Below are positions 22,653 to 32,273 of a DNA stretch of 64,000 nucleotides, piece after piece. The translations under genes and the position numbers were made by a program. Positions within the stretch are counted from its first letter, which is position 1. The number at the start of each line of letters is the position of its first letter. Below the pieces are notes generated by a model, which saw nothing but the letters and a program-made list of their open reading frames with translations, ran no database searches and had not been told where the DNA came from. The stretch is from Vibrio algicola. GTDB taxonomy: Bacteria > Pseudomonadota > Gammaproteobacteria > Enterobacterales > Vibrionaceae. The stretch covers positions 2,294,001 through 2,358,000 of the forward strand of contig NZ_CP045699.1 of assembly GCF_009601765.2 (NCBI RefSeq), read 5' to 3'.

Positions 22653-23258
22653 TTACAGATTCATTAGCCATTGACGGTAGGCTTGGGCATGTTGTAAGCG
22701 TTCTGCATGATTGACATTGCGAGCCCAATATAAGACTAACGGCTCCAGCCAATTCATTTGGCATAATTTTGCCGTCAGTTCAAAAGGTTGCAGTATTTGC
22801 TCTAATGGATATTGGTTATAGCCTTTGTCGCTAAAGGCTTGCTTAGATCCGCCCACCGTTATTACGCTACGCCAAGTTTTTCCGGCCAACGCCCGCCCTT
22901 CACCAAATGCAAAACCTTTGCCTAATACGGTATCCATCCATTCTTTCATTAACGCAGGGCAAGAATACATAAATAGAGGGTGTTGAAAGACAATGATATC
23001 GTGTTCAAGTAACAGGTGATGCTCTATCGCCACATCTATAAAGAAATCTGGATAACGGGCATATAAGTCATGCACACGCACATGAGGAAGATCTTGAATC
23101 GCTTTGAGTAAGATTTGATTGGCAACAGAATCGATCGGATCGGGATGTGCAAAAATAACCAACACTCGGGGTGGATTGGGTGAGTTTGATGATCCTTGCA
23201 GTGCTGATCCTTTAAGTGATACCGGCGCGGATGTTGAACCGCTCCTTGTTTGAGACAT
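22653..23258 (-). CDS. kefG: KefG, ancillary NAD(P)H oxidoreductase
   Basis: A 201-residue flavodoxin-like quinone reductase (RVLVIFAHPDPIDSVANQILLKA; VFQHPLFMYSCPALMKEWMD) needed for full KefB activity. About 20 extra N-terminal residues precede the family start. Co-directional with kefB, divergent from yheS. Confidence 0.9.
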   Translation of the reverse strand: MSQTRSGSTSAPVSLKGSALQGSSNSPNPPRVLVIFAHPDPIDSVANQILLKAIQDLPHVRVHDLYARYPDFFIDVAIEHHLLLEHDIIVFQHPLFMYSCPALMKEWMDTVLGKGFAFGEGRALAGKTWRSVITVGGSKQAFSDKGYNQYPLEQILQPFELTAKLCQMNWLEPLVLYWARNVNHAERLQHAQAYRQWLMNL

Positions 23259-23437
23259 ACCTGCTCCTTGATGTCTTTCCTTTGTTCCATGCTAACTTAA
23301 TGTGCTTTAAGTATAATAAGTATCTTATCTTAAATCGTATAATGATCGACATTTATTGACGAAACGCCTACTATTCTCTGCAATTTCATCTGGCTTACGC
23401 CTTTATTTACTTAGCGCCCAAATTAGACCACAACCCT

Positions 23438-25348
23438 ATGATTATATTTTCAGACATTCAATTGCTGCGTGGCGGAAAGCCTTTATTAGAACAAGCTTCA
23501 GCCACTATTCATCCGGGTGATAAAGTCGGTTTAGTCGGCAAAAACGGTTGTGGTAAATCAACGCTATTTGCCTTATTAAAAGATGAACTGGCTATCGACG
23601 CCGGTAACTTTCAAATGCCAGCCCATTGGGAATTAGCTTGGGTAGCGCAAGAAACGCCCGCGTTAGATCGAGCTGCAATTGATTATGTGATTGATGGCGA
23701 CCGTGAATTTCGACGTTTAGAGCAACAACTCGCAAAGGCAGAACAAGCCGATAATGGCACTTTGGTAGCAGAGTTACACAGCAAGATTGATATTGTTGGT
23801 GGCTATACTATAAATTCGCGCGCAGCCGAACTGCTCAATGGCCTCGGATTTAGCCAAGAACAAATGCAATGGAGCCTGACCCAGTTCTCGGGCGGCTGGC
23901 GCATGCGTTTAAACCTTGCTCAAGCATTATTGTGCCGCTCCGATTTATTGCTGCTGGATGAACCCACCAACCACTTAGATTTAGATGCGGTATTGTGGCT
24001 GGAAAAATGGCTACAAAATTACCCTGGCACACTGATTTTGATCTCGCATGATAGAGACTTTTTAGATCCAATCGTTGGCCGCATTGTGCATGTTGAAAAT
24101 CAAGATCTGAATGAATACACAGGTAACTATTCTTCCTTTGAAACCCAACGTGCACAAAAGTTAATGCAACAACAGGCAATGTACAGCAAGCAGCAAAAAC
24201 AAATGTCGCACATGCAAAGTTACATCGACCGTTTTCGTTATAAAGCCTCTAAAGCTCGCCAAGCCCAAAGCCGGATTAAAGCGTTAGAGAAAATGGAAAA
24301 GGTTCTGCCAGCGCAATTTGATAACCCATTTAATTTCGAATTCCGTCAACCCGCTGCATTGCCTAATCCGATCATGATGATGGACGATGTATCTGCAGGT
24401 TATGGCGATCGCTTGATCTTAGAAAAAATTCGCTTAAATTTAGTCCCAGGTAGCCGCATCGGCTTACTTGGGCGTAATGGCGCAGGTAAATCGACCTTAA
24501 TCAAACTATTATCGGGCGAGCTTAATCCACAAGGCGGCGATCTGACCTATTCTCAAGGGGTGAAGATTGGTTACTTTGCGCAGCATCAACTCGAAACCTT
24601 GCACCCAGAAGAAACCCCGCTGCAGCACTTAATGCAAATTGCCAGCAATCAAACCGAACAACAGTTACGTGATTATCTTGGTAGTTTTGGTTTCCAAGGC
24701 GAAAAAGCATTAGATAAGGTCGCCCCATTCTCAGGTGGCGAAAAAGCACGTTTGGTATTAGCGTTATTAGTGTGGCAAAAACCCAATCTATTGCTGCTCG
24801 ATGAACCAACCAACCACCTTGATTTGGATATGCGCCAAGCGCTGACCATGGCGTTGCAAACCTTTGAGGGTGCGATGGTGATTGTCAGCCACGATCGTTA
24901 TTTATTGCGCGCCACCACCGATGATCTTTACCTAGTCGATGCCCAACAAGTGATGCCGTTTGATGGCGATCTTACCGACTATTATAAATGGCTCACCGAC
25001 CAACAAAAGCAAGATAAAAAAGACGCTCAAGGCGAAGTGGATAACAGCCCCAACACCAACAGCGCCGCCAATCGTAAAGAACAAAAACGTCTTGATGCGG
25101 AGCGCCGTAAACAAACCGCGCCGCTGCGTAAAAAAGTCACTCAACTTGAAACGCAAATGGACAAACACAGTCAAGCATTGGCACAAGCGGAAGAACAACT
25201 GGGGGACGTCTCTCTTTATCAAGATGAAAATAAAGCCAAGCTGACCCAAGTGCTCAACCTACAAGCTACCAGCAAAGCGCAACTCGAAAATGTTGAGGTG
25301 GAGTGGATGGAACTGCAAGAGCAACTTGAAGCATTAAGCGAAGAATAA
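23438..25348 (+). CDS. yheS: ABC-F family ATPase YheS
   Basis: A 636-residue protein with two ABC domains: Walker A GLVGKNGCGKST and GLLGRNGAGKST, signatures FSGGWRMR and FSGGEKARL, Walker B LLLDEPTNHLD twice, no membrane part. ABC-F proteins act on ribosomes. The C-terminus is a charged coiled coil. It overlaps the next gene by one base (TAATG). Confidence 0.95.
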   Translation: MIIFSDIQLLRGGKPLLEQASATIHPGDKVGLVGKNGCGKSTLFALLKDELAIDAGNFQMPAHWELAWVAQETPALDRAAIDYVIDGDREFRRLEQQLAKAEQADNGTLVAELHSKIDIVGGYTINSRAAELLNGLGFSQEQMQWSLTQFSGGWRMRLNLAQALLCRSDLLLLDEPTNHLDLDAVLWLEKWLQNYPGTLILISHDRDFLDPIVGRIVHVENQDLNEYTGNYSSFETQRAQKLMQQQAMYSKQQKQMSHMQSYIDRFRYKASKARQAQSRIKALEKMEKVLPAQFDNPFNFEFRQPAALPNPIMMMDDVSAGYGDRLILEKIRLNLVPGSRIGLLGRNGAGKSTLIKLLSGELNPQGGDLTYSQGVKIGYFAQHQLETLHPEETPLQHLMQIASNQTEQQLRDYLGSFGFQGEKALDKVAPFSGGEKARLVLALLVWQKPNLLLLDEPTNHLDLDMRQALTMALQTFEGAMVIVSHDRYLLRATTDDLYLVDAQQVMPFDGDLTDYYKWLTDQQKQDKKDAQGEVDNSPNTNSAANRKEQKRLDAERRKQTAPLRKKVTQLETQMDKHSQALAQAEEQLGDVSLYQDENKAKLTQVLNLQATSKAQLENVEVEWMELQEQLEALSEE

Positions 25349-25821
25349 TGCCAAACTCGCCTTGTTCACCTCTTACAGCAGAAGCGTTCTGGCAATTTTG
25401 TCTAGAACGCTATCAACAACCGGGCGTGGAGTCGGCGTGTTTAACCCTACAAAACCAATATCAGGGCAACGTTAATTTACTACTGCTGTATATATGGCTC
25501 GATCAACAAAAACTAACACTAGCTCCACAGGAACAAGAGCGATTGAAACAATCACTCCAACCGACACAAGCATTACTCGCTCAGTTTCGGTCATTGCGTC
25601 GTCAATATAAAACTCACTTACCCGCTTCGCTATATCGGGAAAGTTTAACCTTTGAATTACAGCTTGAACGTCAGCAACAAGAATATTTAGTTGAAGCCTT
25701 AAATGCACTGCCACTTCAAGCTCGATCTCAACAACACATACCGCTAAGCCACCAATATTGCCAACAACTTGATGCTGAAGGGCTTTGCCTATTCTTTTTC
25801 AAAAATATAAGTAATATCTGA
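25348..25821 (+). CDS. TIGR02444/DUF2390 family protein
   Basis: A 157-residue protein of unknown function ([40 protein letters not shown]). From memory this matches a gammaproteobacterial family usually found right after yheS. Mostly helical, no signal peptide. The alpha/beta hydrolase yheT that often follows yheS is not present here. Confidence 0.8.
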   Translation: MPNSPCSPLTAEAFWQFCLERYQQPGVESACLTLQNQYQGNVNLLLLYIWLDQQKLTLAPQEQERLKQSLQPTQALLAQFRSLRRQYKTHLPASLYRESLTFELQLERQQQEYLVEALNALPLQARSQQHIPLSHQYCQQLDAEGLCLFFFKNISNI

Positions 25822-25864
25822 AAGCATTAGTGAATCATCACAGATAATAAGCAGTAAACATATT

Positions 25865-26080
25865 ATGATTATCCCTTGGCAACAAATCGATCCCGACACC
25901 CTCGACAACTTGATCAAAGAATTTATTCTGCGTGAAGGAACCGATTATGGTGAACAAGACTATTCTCTTGAGCAAAAAATCACACAGGTACAACGTCAAT
26001 TAAAATCAGGTAAAGTGGCGATCGTATTTTCCGAATTACATGAAAGTGTCGATATCAGGGACGTCAACTCGTTAAGTTAA
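25865..26080 (+). CDS. yheU: YheU family protein
   Basis: A 71-residue conserved protein of unknown function ([30 protein letters not shown]...[11 protein letters not shown]), close to E. coli YheU in length and sequence. Located before prkB as in E. coli. Confidence 0.9.
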   Translation: MIIPWQQIDPDTLDNLIKEFILREGTDYGEQDYSLEQKITQVQRQLKSGKVAIVFSELHESVDIRDVNSLS

Positions 26081-26134
26081 TCAATCTACACTCAAAGTAA
26101 TTAAAGTTGCAGTGAGGTGGCAAGTAAGACGGAT

Positions 26135-26159
26135 ATATACCCATATCATTTGGGTATAT
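26135..26159. terminator. possible yheU terminator hairpin
   Basis: Stem ATATACCCA/TGGGTATAT with a 7-nt loop, followed by TTATTTA rather than a full T-run, between yheU and prkB. May be a weak terminator or RNA-processing hairpin. Confidence 0.4.
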
Positions 26160-26216
26160 TATTTACAGGCCCTACTCTACACTGTCTATTCTCAAGGTCG
26201 AAAATAAAGGATTATC

Positions 26217-27086
26217 ATGTCGGCAAAGCATCCTATCATCGCAGTCACCGGGTCCTCTGGCGCAGGAACCACCACCACCTCAGAAACCTTCCGAAAAATG
26301 TTCAATATGAGGGATATTAAAGCCTCATGGGTGGAAGGGGACAGCTTTCATCGCTATACCCGACCAGAAATGGATGTGGCGATCCGTAAAGCACGCGAGC
26401 AAGGTAAACACATTAGTTACTTTGGCCCTGAAGCCAATGACTTCCCTGCTCTGGCCAAGTTTTTTCATCAGTATGGTCAAGATGGCAGTGGCAAAATTCG
26501 TCGCTATTTACACAGTTTTGATGAAGCAGTACCGTACAATCAAATGCCAGGCACGTTTACCCCATGGCAAGGTTTACCCGATAATACCGATGTGCTTTTC
26601 TACGAAGGTTTGCATGGGGGTGTGGTCGATGGGGAAGTCAACGCCTCGCAACATGTCGATTTTTTGATTGGTATGGTGCCGATTGTTAACTTGGAGTGGA
26701 TCCAAAAATTTGTGCGCGACACCCGCGATCGTGGCCATTCGCGTGAAGCGGTGATGGATTCGATTGTACGCTCGATGGATGATTACTTAAATTACATCAC
26801 GCCGCAGTTTTCTCGTACTCATATCAACTTTCAGCGAGTGCCAACCGTTGATACTTCTAACCCATTAAACGCCAAAGGCATCCCAAGCTTAGATGAAAGC
26901 TTTGTAGTGATCCGTTTGCGTGGAATTAAAAATGTCGACTTCCCTTACCTACTTGCCATGATTGATGGTTCCTTTATGTCACGCCATAACACCTTAGTGG
27001 TACCAGGCGGTAAGATGAGTTTTGCGATGGAACTGATCATTCAACCTCTACTGCAACAACTGATCGACACCGGTAAAATTGGCTAA
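26217..27086 (+). CDS. prkB: PrkB, phosphoribulokinase-like protein
   Basis: A 289-residue P-loop kinase (VTGSSGAGTTTTSETF at residues 10-25) of the phosphoribulokinase/uridine kinase superfamily. No RuBisCO or Calvin-cycle context is present, and the physiological substrate of the enterobacterial/vibrio form is not established. It precedes crp, a conserved neighbourhood. Confidence 0.92.
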   Translation: MSAKHPIIAVTGSSGAGTTTTSETFRKMFNMRDIKASWVEGDSFHRYTRPEMDVAIRKAREQGKHISYFGPEANDFPALAKFFHQYGQDGSGKIRRYLHSFDEAVPYNQMPGTFTPWQGLPDNTDVLFYEGLHGGVVDGEVNASQHVDFLIGMVPIVNLEWIQKFVRDTRDRGHSREAVMDSIVRSMDDYLNYITPQFSRTHINFQRVPTVDTSNPLNAKGIPSLDESFVVIRLRGIKNVDFPYLLAMIDGSFMSRHNTLVVPGGKMSFAMELIIQPLLQQLIDTGKIG

Positions 27087-27118
27087 AAAGGTGATCAATT
27101 TCACCTTACTGCTGAGTC

Positions 27119-27134
27119 TGTGACTTAGGCCACA
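27119..27134. promoter_or_regulatory. candidate CRP site upstream of crp
   Basis: TGTGA-N6-CCACA matches the CRP consensus TGTGA-N6-TCACA at 9 of 10 positions. It lies about 195 bp before the crp start. crp is autoregulated in E. coli, so this is plausible. Confidence 0.5.
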
Positions 27135-27329
27135 CTTTCACAGCTTAAATACCCACTTCAGGGCGATCAAAATCAAGAAATTCGCTACGGAAAGGGGTAG
27201 TATTTAAAGCCAACGCAGTAACAGTGCTTGCAGCGTAAATGATGAACACCTATTCTATTTGACCAGTTTAGCCGGTCTCAGGATGAATGACTCAAAACTG
27301 AGCAAGCCCTTCAGAGGAAGTAACAAATT

Positions 27330-27962
27330 ATGGTTCTAGGTAAACCTCAAACTGACCCAACTTTAGAGTGGTTTCTATCGCATTGTCATATTCATAAGTA
27401 CCCATCAAAAAGTACTTTGATTCATGCTGGCGAAAAAGCAGAAACTTTGTACTACATCGTAAAAGGGTCTGTGGCTGTATTAATCAAGGATGAAGAAGGC
27501 AAAGAGATGATCTTGTCTTACTTAAACCAAGGCGATTTTATTGGTGAGCTAGGTCTATTTGAAGAAGATCAAGAGCGTACCGCTTGGGTTCGAGCTAAAT
27601 CACCTTGTGAAGTTGCTGAAATTTCATTTAAGAAATTCCGTCAGCTTATCCAAGTGAATCCAGATATCTTGATGCGTCTGTCAGCTCAAATGGCAACTCG
27701 CCTACAAATCACTAGCCAAAAAGTGGGTGACTTAGCCTTCTTAGACGTTACCGGTCGTATTGCACAAACGCTACTTAATCTAGCCAAACAACCAGATGCA
27801 ATGACTCACCCAGACGGCATGCAAATTAAGATAACTCGTCAAGAGATTGGTCAAATTGTTGGCTGCTCTCGTGAAACCGTTGGTCGTATCTTGAAAATGC
27901 TAGAAGAGCAAAATCTAATTTCTGCGCATGGTAAAACCATCGTGGTATACGGTACTCGTTAA
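27330..27962 (+). CDS. crp: cAMP receptor protein
   Basis: A 210-residue global regulator. N-terminal cAMP-binding domain with the phosphate-binding cassette ([20 protein letters not shown]) and C-terminal HTH ([26 protein letters not shown]). It controls catabolite-repressed genes, and in vibrios also competence and biofilm. It has a 243-bp upstream region and its own terminator. Confidence 0.98.
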   Translation: MVLGKPQTDPTLEWFLSHCHIHKYPSKSTLIHAGEKAETLYYIVKGSVAVLIKDEEGKEMILSYLNQGDFIGELGLFEEDQERTAWVRAKSPCEVAEISFKKFRQLIQVNPDILMRLSAQMATRLQITSQKVGDLAFLDVTGRIAQTLLNLAKQPDAMTHPDGMQIKITRQEIGQIVGCSRETVGRILKMLEEQNLISAHGKTIVVYGTR

Positions 27963-28002
27963 TCGTCACACACGATTATTTTAAGTACACGCAAAAATAA
28001 AT

Positions 28003-28034
28003 AAAGCCACTGAATGCAAATCCAGTGGCTTTTT
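28003..28034 (+). terminator. crp terminator
   Basis: Stem AAAGCCACTG/CAGTGGCTTT, 10-nt loop, followed by T residues, 41 bp after the crp stop. Confidence 0.9.
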
Positions 28035-28057
28035 CGATCTTACTTTTTCGTTACTCT

Positions 28058-29263
28058 CTACCCAATAGCGGGCAATACTCCTACGCTGATTAGCACTTGT
28101 ACCCCAATGATCACCAAGCCACTTAATAAAACAAACATCAACGCCACATTACCACCAGCAACGGTAAAGTTTTGGGTTTGTAAGTTGAGTTGACGCGAGC
28201 GTTTCACCATCGCAACCGGCAGTAGTAACGCTAAAATCGCTAAGGCAATCGCGGCATAACCGAGTGCCATAATAAAGCCTTGCGGGTAAAATAGAGCAAA
28301 ACACAATGGCGGAACAAAGGTCACTAACGCGATTCCCACTCGGCCACCTTTGCTTTGGTTCTTATTCAAGCTGTCGCCCAAAAATTCAAATAAGCCTAAG
28401 CTCACCCCAAGAAAAGAAGTAATTAAAGCCAGATCAGCAAACACTGACACCACTTGAGAAATGGCAGAACTATGGATCACTTGCGCCAAGGTTCCAACCA
28501 GTGCGGTGACATTGCCGGCTTGTGCAAGCGTGGCTTGATCGACCACACCTAATGTCGCTAATTGCCACAGGATATACACCACTAACGGCAATAATGACCC
28601 AAACACCATCACTTTTTTCAGCGCTTTCATATCCAGATCTAAATAACGTACCACGGCAGGAATGCTGCCATGAAATCCAAAAGAGGTGAAAATCACCGGT
28701 AATGCCGCCACAATCAAGCCTTTTTCTAATGGCATATTCACCAAATGAACCGCTTGAATGTTGGGAGTTAAGAAAAACAGCATGATTGCCATCGCGACCA
28801 ATTTACAGGTAAACAGCACCCGATTAACCTTGTCGACCGATGACGTACCAAAGGTAACAATCGCCGCAATCAAGATGGTAAAGATAAGTGTTCCTAGGCC
28901 GTTAGACACATCTAACTCAAACCAGTTATGCAGCTTGTCATTAAATTGCCCACCACCACCCGCAATGTAGGCCGCGCAAAGGGCGTAAAACAAAAACAAC
29001 ATCGCAAAGGTCGCCAGCCACTTTCCCTTATCACCGAGAAATTGCTTAGCCAAGGTATGCAAGGTGGCATCATAATCAGCATGTTGGTGCAGCTCTAACA
29101 TCAATAATGCGGTGTACGCCATTAATGCCCACATCGCTACCATGATCACAAGCGAAGTCATAAAGCCCAGTCCTGCTGACGCAATTGGCAACGCCAACAT
29201 TCCGGCACCAATCGTGGTACCGGCAATAATCAAAGTACTGCCTAAAACCTTTGAATTACTCAT
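28058..29263 (-). CDS. tyrP: aromatic amino acid permease, TyrP type
   Basis: A 401-residue, 11-helix symporter of the hydroxy/aromatic amino acid permease family. The N-terminal TTIGAGMLALPIASAG and VIFTSFGFHGSIPAVVRYL are characteristic. TyrP (tyrosine) fits best by length and sequence; Mtr (tryptophan) is the close alternative. Single-gene unit. Confidence 0.85.
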   Translation of the reverse strand: MSNSKVLGSTLIIAGTTIGAGMLALPIASAGLGFMTSLVIMVAMWALMAYTALLMLELHQHADYDATLHTLAKQFLGDKGKWLATFAMLFLFYALCAAYIAGGGGQFNDKLHNWFELDVSNGLGTLIFTILIAAIVTFGTSSVDKVNRVLFTCKLVAMAIMLFFLTPNIQAVHLVNMPLEKGLIVAALPVIFTSFGFHGSIPAVVRYLDLDMKALKKVMVFGSLLPLVVYILWQLATLGVVDQATLAQAGNVTALVGTLAQVIHSSAISQVVSVFADLALITSFLGVSLGLFEFLGDSLNKNQSKGGRVGIALVTFVPPLCFALFYPQGFIMALGYAAIALAILALLLPVAMVKRSRQLNLQTQNFTVAGGNVALMFVLLSGLVIIGVQVLISVGVLPAIG

Positions 29264-29605
29264 TTACACTTACCGTTCAAAATTATTTACAACAATTTAC
29301 CATTAAAACTAGATAAATCGACCCGTCAATAACAAAAAGCAGCGATAATGGGTCAAATATCACACAAAAAACCAGACAAATTACTGTGTATATAAAAGTG
29401 TACAGATTCTTAGGCAAGAGCAGAAAAAAGAAACCCCGCCACTTCAAATGAAATGACGGGGTTTAAAGGTTAAGTGACGGATAACCGTCAATCTTAACCA
29501 TATAACTTAAGCTATATTGTCCGTTAATTGCAGAAAGCACCGTTGGATCTATATTGGTTAACTCACCAAAAGAAGCAACAAAACTGTAGCTTTAAAGGCT
29601 AAACA
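29264..29605. other. tyrP-pyrE intergenic region
   Basis: 342 bp without a supported gene. It holds the tyrP promoter region on the minus strand and the pyrE terminator at 29431-29463. Nothing else is recognised. Confidence 0.6.
29431..29463 (-). terminator. pyrE terminator
   Basis: Hairpin AAACCCCG-CA-TTCA/TGAA-TG-CGGGGTTT (one mismatch), followed on the minus strand by TTTCTTTTTT, about 140 bp after pyrE. Confidence 0.85.
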
Positions 29606-30247
29606 TTAGATGCCATATTGAGCGCGGTAAGCCTTGACCGACTCTAGCTGCTCTGCGCTGTTGCCTTGCTCTTCAAGATAAGTCACTAGATCGCCTAAAC
29701 AGATGATAGAGATAACCGCGCAACCGAAATCACGTTCCACTTCTTGAATCGCTGACAACTCGCCTTTGCCTTTTTCTTGACGATCAATCGCCACTAAAAC
29801 GCCAGCTAAATCAGCACCATTGGCTTTAATGATTTCCATTGATTCACGAATAGCCGTACCAGCGGTGATCACATCGTCCACCAACATAATGCGACCGTCT
29901 AATGGATTGCCGACCAAGTTGCCACCTTCACCGTGATCTTTAGCTTCTTTACGGTTAAAGCAGTATGGCGTATCAATATCGTGGTGATCGGCTAAAGCAA
30001 CTGCGGTGGTGGTCGCAATTGGAATGCCTTTGTAAGCTGGGCCAAACAACACATCAAACTGAATGCCAGATTCGGCTAATGCAGCGGCATAAAAACGACC
30101 TAAACGGGCTAAATCACGGCCAGTATTAAACAAGCCAGCATTGAAGAAGTAAGGGCTAGTACGACCCGATTTTAAAGTAAACTCGCCAAACTTAAGAACT
30201 TGTTTCTCAAGGGCGAACTCAATAAATTCACGTTGATATGCTTTCAT
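29606..30247 (-). CDS. pyrE: orotate phosphoribosyltransferase
   Basis: A 213-residue enzyme converting orotate and PRPP to OMP in pyrimidine synthesis. The PRPP motif [17 protein letters not shown] and the catalytic loop [11 protein letters not shown] are intact. It follows rph, with an attenuator between them. Confidence 0.97.
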   Translation of the reverse strand: MKAYQREFIEFALEKQVLKFGEFTLKSGRTSPYFFNAGLFNTGRDLARLGRFYAAALAESGIQFDVLFGPAYKGIPIATTTAVALADHHDIDTPYCFNRKEAKDHGEGGNLVGNPLDGRIMLVDDVITAGTAIRESMEIIKANGADLAGVLVAIDRQEKGKGELSAIQEVERDFGCAVISIICLGDLVTYLEEQGNSAEQLESVKAYRAQYGI

Positions 30248-30304
30248 GGTTTCTCTCTTTTCTTTCTCACTAATGACCAGAATGACCTAATCATAATATT
30301 CACA

Positions 30305-30333
30305 CAAAAAAATAGCCCCTCAATGAGGAGCCA
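30305..30333 (-). promoter_or_regulatory. rph-pyrE attenuator
   Basis: Minus-strand hairpin GGCTCCTCA/TGAGGGGC followed by seven T residues, starting only about 8 bases after the rph stop and about 58 bases before pyrE. This is the E. coli layout, where coupled rph translation under low UTP prevents the terminator and raises pyrE expression. Confidence 0.85.
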
Positions 30334-30340
30334 TTAAAAA

Positions 30341-31069
30341 CTATTGGGCTAACGTTGCTTTTTGCACTGCGATAATATCGTTAATGCCTTTTTCGGCTAA
30401 ATCTAATAACTGATTGAGCTCAGCACGAGAAAACGCTTCGCCTTCTGCAGTGCCTTGTACTTCAATCATTTTGCCTTCTTCGGTCATCACCACGTTCATA
30501 TCCGTATCGGCCGCTGAATCTTCAACATATTCCAAATCACACAAAGCGCGATCGCCCAAGATGCCAACTGAAACCGCGGCTACATGACCTTTCATTGGAT
30601 TTTTCTTCAATTTACCTGAAGCCATCAATGATTGAATCGCATCCGCTAATGCCACGCTAGCACCAGAGATAGACGCAGTGCGGGTTCCGCCATCGGCTTG
30701 AATAACATCACAATCGACGGTGATCATCATCTCACCTAATACTTCAAGATCCACTACCGCGCGCAAGCTACGAGCAATAAGACGTTGGATCTCCATAGTA
30801 CGACCGCCTTGCTTACCACTTGAAGCTTCACGACGGTTACGAGTATGAGTCGCGCGTGGCAACATACCGTATTCCGCTGTCACCCAACCTTTACCGCGGC
30901 CTTTTAACCAACCCGGTACTTTTTCTTCTACACTGGCATTACACAATACTTTGGTGTTACCAAATTCAACCAACACCGAACCTTCAGCGTAAGCTGTGTA
31001 GTTACGTGTCATTTTAATTGGGCGAACTTGATCGGCGGCGCGATCATTTGGGCGAGTTGTAGAAGTCAT
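30341..31069 (-). CDS. rph: ribonuclease PH
   Basis: A 242-residue phosphorolytic 3'-5' exonuclease trimming tRNA and other 3' ends. The family core ([41 protein letters not shown]) is intact, so unlike E. coli K-12 it is not frameshifted. It also acts as the leader cistron for pyrE attenuation. Divergent from yicC. Confidence 0.97.
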   Translation of the reverse strand: MTSTTRPNDRAADQVRPIKMTRNYTAYAEGSVLVEFGNTKVLCNASVEEKVPGWLKGRGKGWVTAEYGMLPRATHTRNRREASSGKQGGRTMEIQRLIARSLRAVVDLEVLGEMMITVDCDVIQADGGTRTASISGASVALADAIQSLMASGKLKKNPMKGHVAAVSVGILGDRALCDLEYVEDSAADTDMNVVMTEEGKMIEVQGTAEGEAFSRAELNQLLDLAEKGINDIIAVQKATLAQ

Positions 31070-31228
31070 AAATTGATACCTAGTTGAGGACGTAATTGGG
31101 GCAAGATTATATAGATCTTAACGTCAAAAAGCGATCTTATCCCCTGCTTACTTAACGCCGTTTGAGTTTAACTTGTGCTACCATAGCAACCAGAAAATTA
31201 TCACCTTATTTAGATTAGGAACTATCCA

Positions 31229-32095
31229 ATGATCTACAGCATGACTGCTTACGCCCGTAAAGAAATCAAATCAGATTGGGGCAACGCCGTATGGGAAATC
31301 CGCAGCGTAAATCAACGTTACCTTGAAACCTATTTTCGCCTACCAGAGCAATTTCGTGGTTTAGAGCCAATCTTGCGTGAGCGTTTTCGTAAGCGTTTAG
31401 CGCGCGGTAAAGTGGAATGTCATTTACGCTTTGAAGCCAATTCAAAAGCGCAAAGCGAGCTAAAAATTAACGATGATTTAGCCAAGCAAGTGATCCAAGC
31501 GGCTACTCACGTTATGTCACTGACGGGCGAAGACTCGCGCATCAATCCATTCCAAATCATGAACTGGCCGGGCGTAATGGAAGCACCCGAGCAAGATATG
31601 GATAGCATCCAGAAAGAATTACTCACGGTATTTGAACAGGCGATGACAGATTTTATCGACGCCCGTGGCCGCGAAGGCGACAACATGAAAGCTCTGATCG
31701 ACCAACGCTTAGAAGCCATTACCGTTGAAGCTGCGAAAGTGCGCGCTCGCATGCCAGAAATTATGCAGTGGCAACGCGACCGTCTATTGAAGAAATTCGA
31801 AGAAGCCAGCATTGAATTAGACAGCTCTCGGGTCGAACAAGAGTTGATCTTACTGGCGCAAAAATCAGATGTAGCAGAAGAGCTTGATCGCCTAGACTCG
31901 CACGTGAAAGAAGCCAACAACATTATGAAAAAAGGCGGCGCATGTGGCCGTAAACTCGACTTCATGATGCAAGAATTCAACCGCGAAGCCAATACGCTAG
32001 CATCAAAATCTATCAGTACCGATGTGACGGCTTCTGGCGTTGAATTGAAAGTATTGATTGAGCAAATGCGTGAGCAGATCCAGAATATTGAGTAG
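31229..32095 (+). CDS. yicC: YicC family endoribonuclease
   Basis: A 288-residue protein (MIYSMTAYARKEIKSDWGNAVWEIRSVNQRYLE) with the YicC N-domain and DUF1732 C-domain (EANTLASKSISTDVTASGVELKVLIEQMREQIQNIE). The family cleaves RNA and affects sRNA stability in E. coli. The last 20 bp form the attachment site of the adjacent island; the coding end is intact. Confidence 0.96.
   Translation: MIYSMTAYARKEIKSDWGNAVWEIRSVNQRYLETYFRLPEQFRGLEPILRERFRKRLARGKVECHLRFEANSKAQSELKINDDLAKQVIQAATHVMSLTGEDSRINPFQIMNWPGVMEAPEQDMDSIQKELLTVFEQAMTDFIDARGREGDNMKALIDQRLEAITVEAAKVRARMPEIMQWQRDRLLKKFEEASIELDSSRVEQELILLAQKSDVAEELDRLDSHVKEANNIMKKGGACGRKLDFMMQEFNREANTLASKSISTDVTASGVELKVLIEQMREQIQNIE
32075..32094 (+). 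other. attL of the yicC island
   Basis: The 20-bp core cagatccagaatattgagta, forming the yicC 3' end up to the second base of its stop codon. An exact copy occurs at 42022-42041; flanking bases differ on both sides. Confidence 0.93.
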
Positions 32096-32200
32096 GCAAT
32101 CAAACTCACCCACAAGAACCAGACAATATTAAAAACAAACACTTAGTAACAACAAAACAATCAGATGCACTCATGAAGCATCTGTTAGCATCAAATTAAT

Positions 32201-32257
32201 GGTGACAAATCGGTGACAAATATTGAGTTTGCATGATAGTGTAAACTCATTGTCACC
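32201..32257. repeat. candidate integrase arm-binding sites, left end
   Basis: GGTGACAA occurs at 32201-32208 and 32212-32219, and inverted (TTGTCACC) at 32250-32257, just before the integrase start. The same motif occurs as GGTGACAT at 41941-41948 and GGTGACAA at 41953-41960 near attR, in pairs with similar 11-12 bp pitch. Confidence 0.6.
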
Positions 32258-32273
32258 ACTTTGAGACTCCGCC

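Noticed and set aside
26217..27086. prkB as evidence for autotrophic carbon fixation
   Set aside because: No RuBisCO or Calvin-cycle genes are present, and this phosphoribulokinase-like gene is a standard neighbour of crp in heterotrophic gammaproteobacteria.
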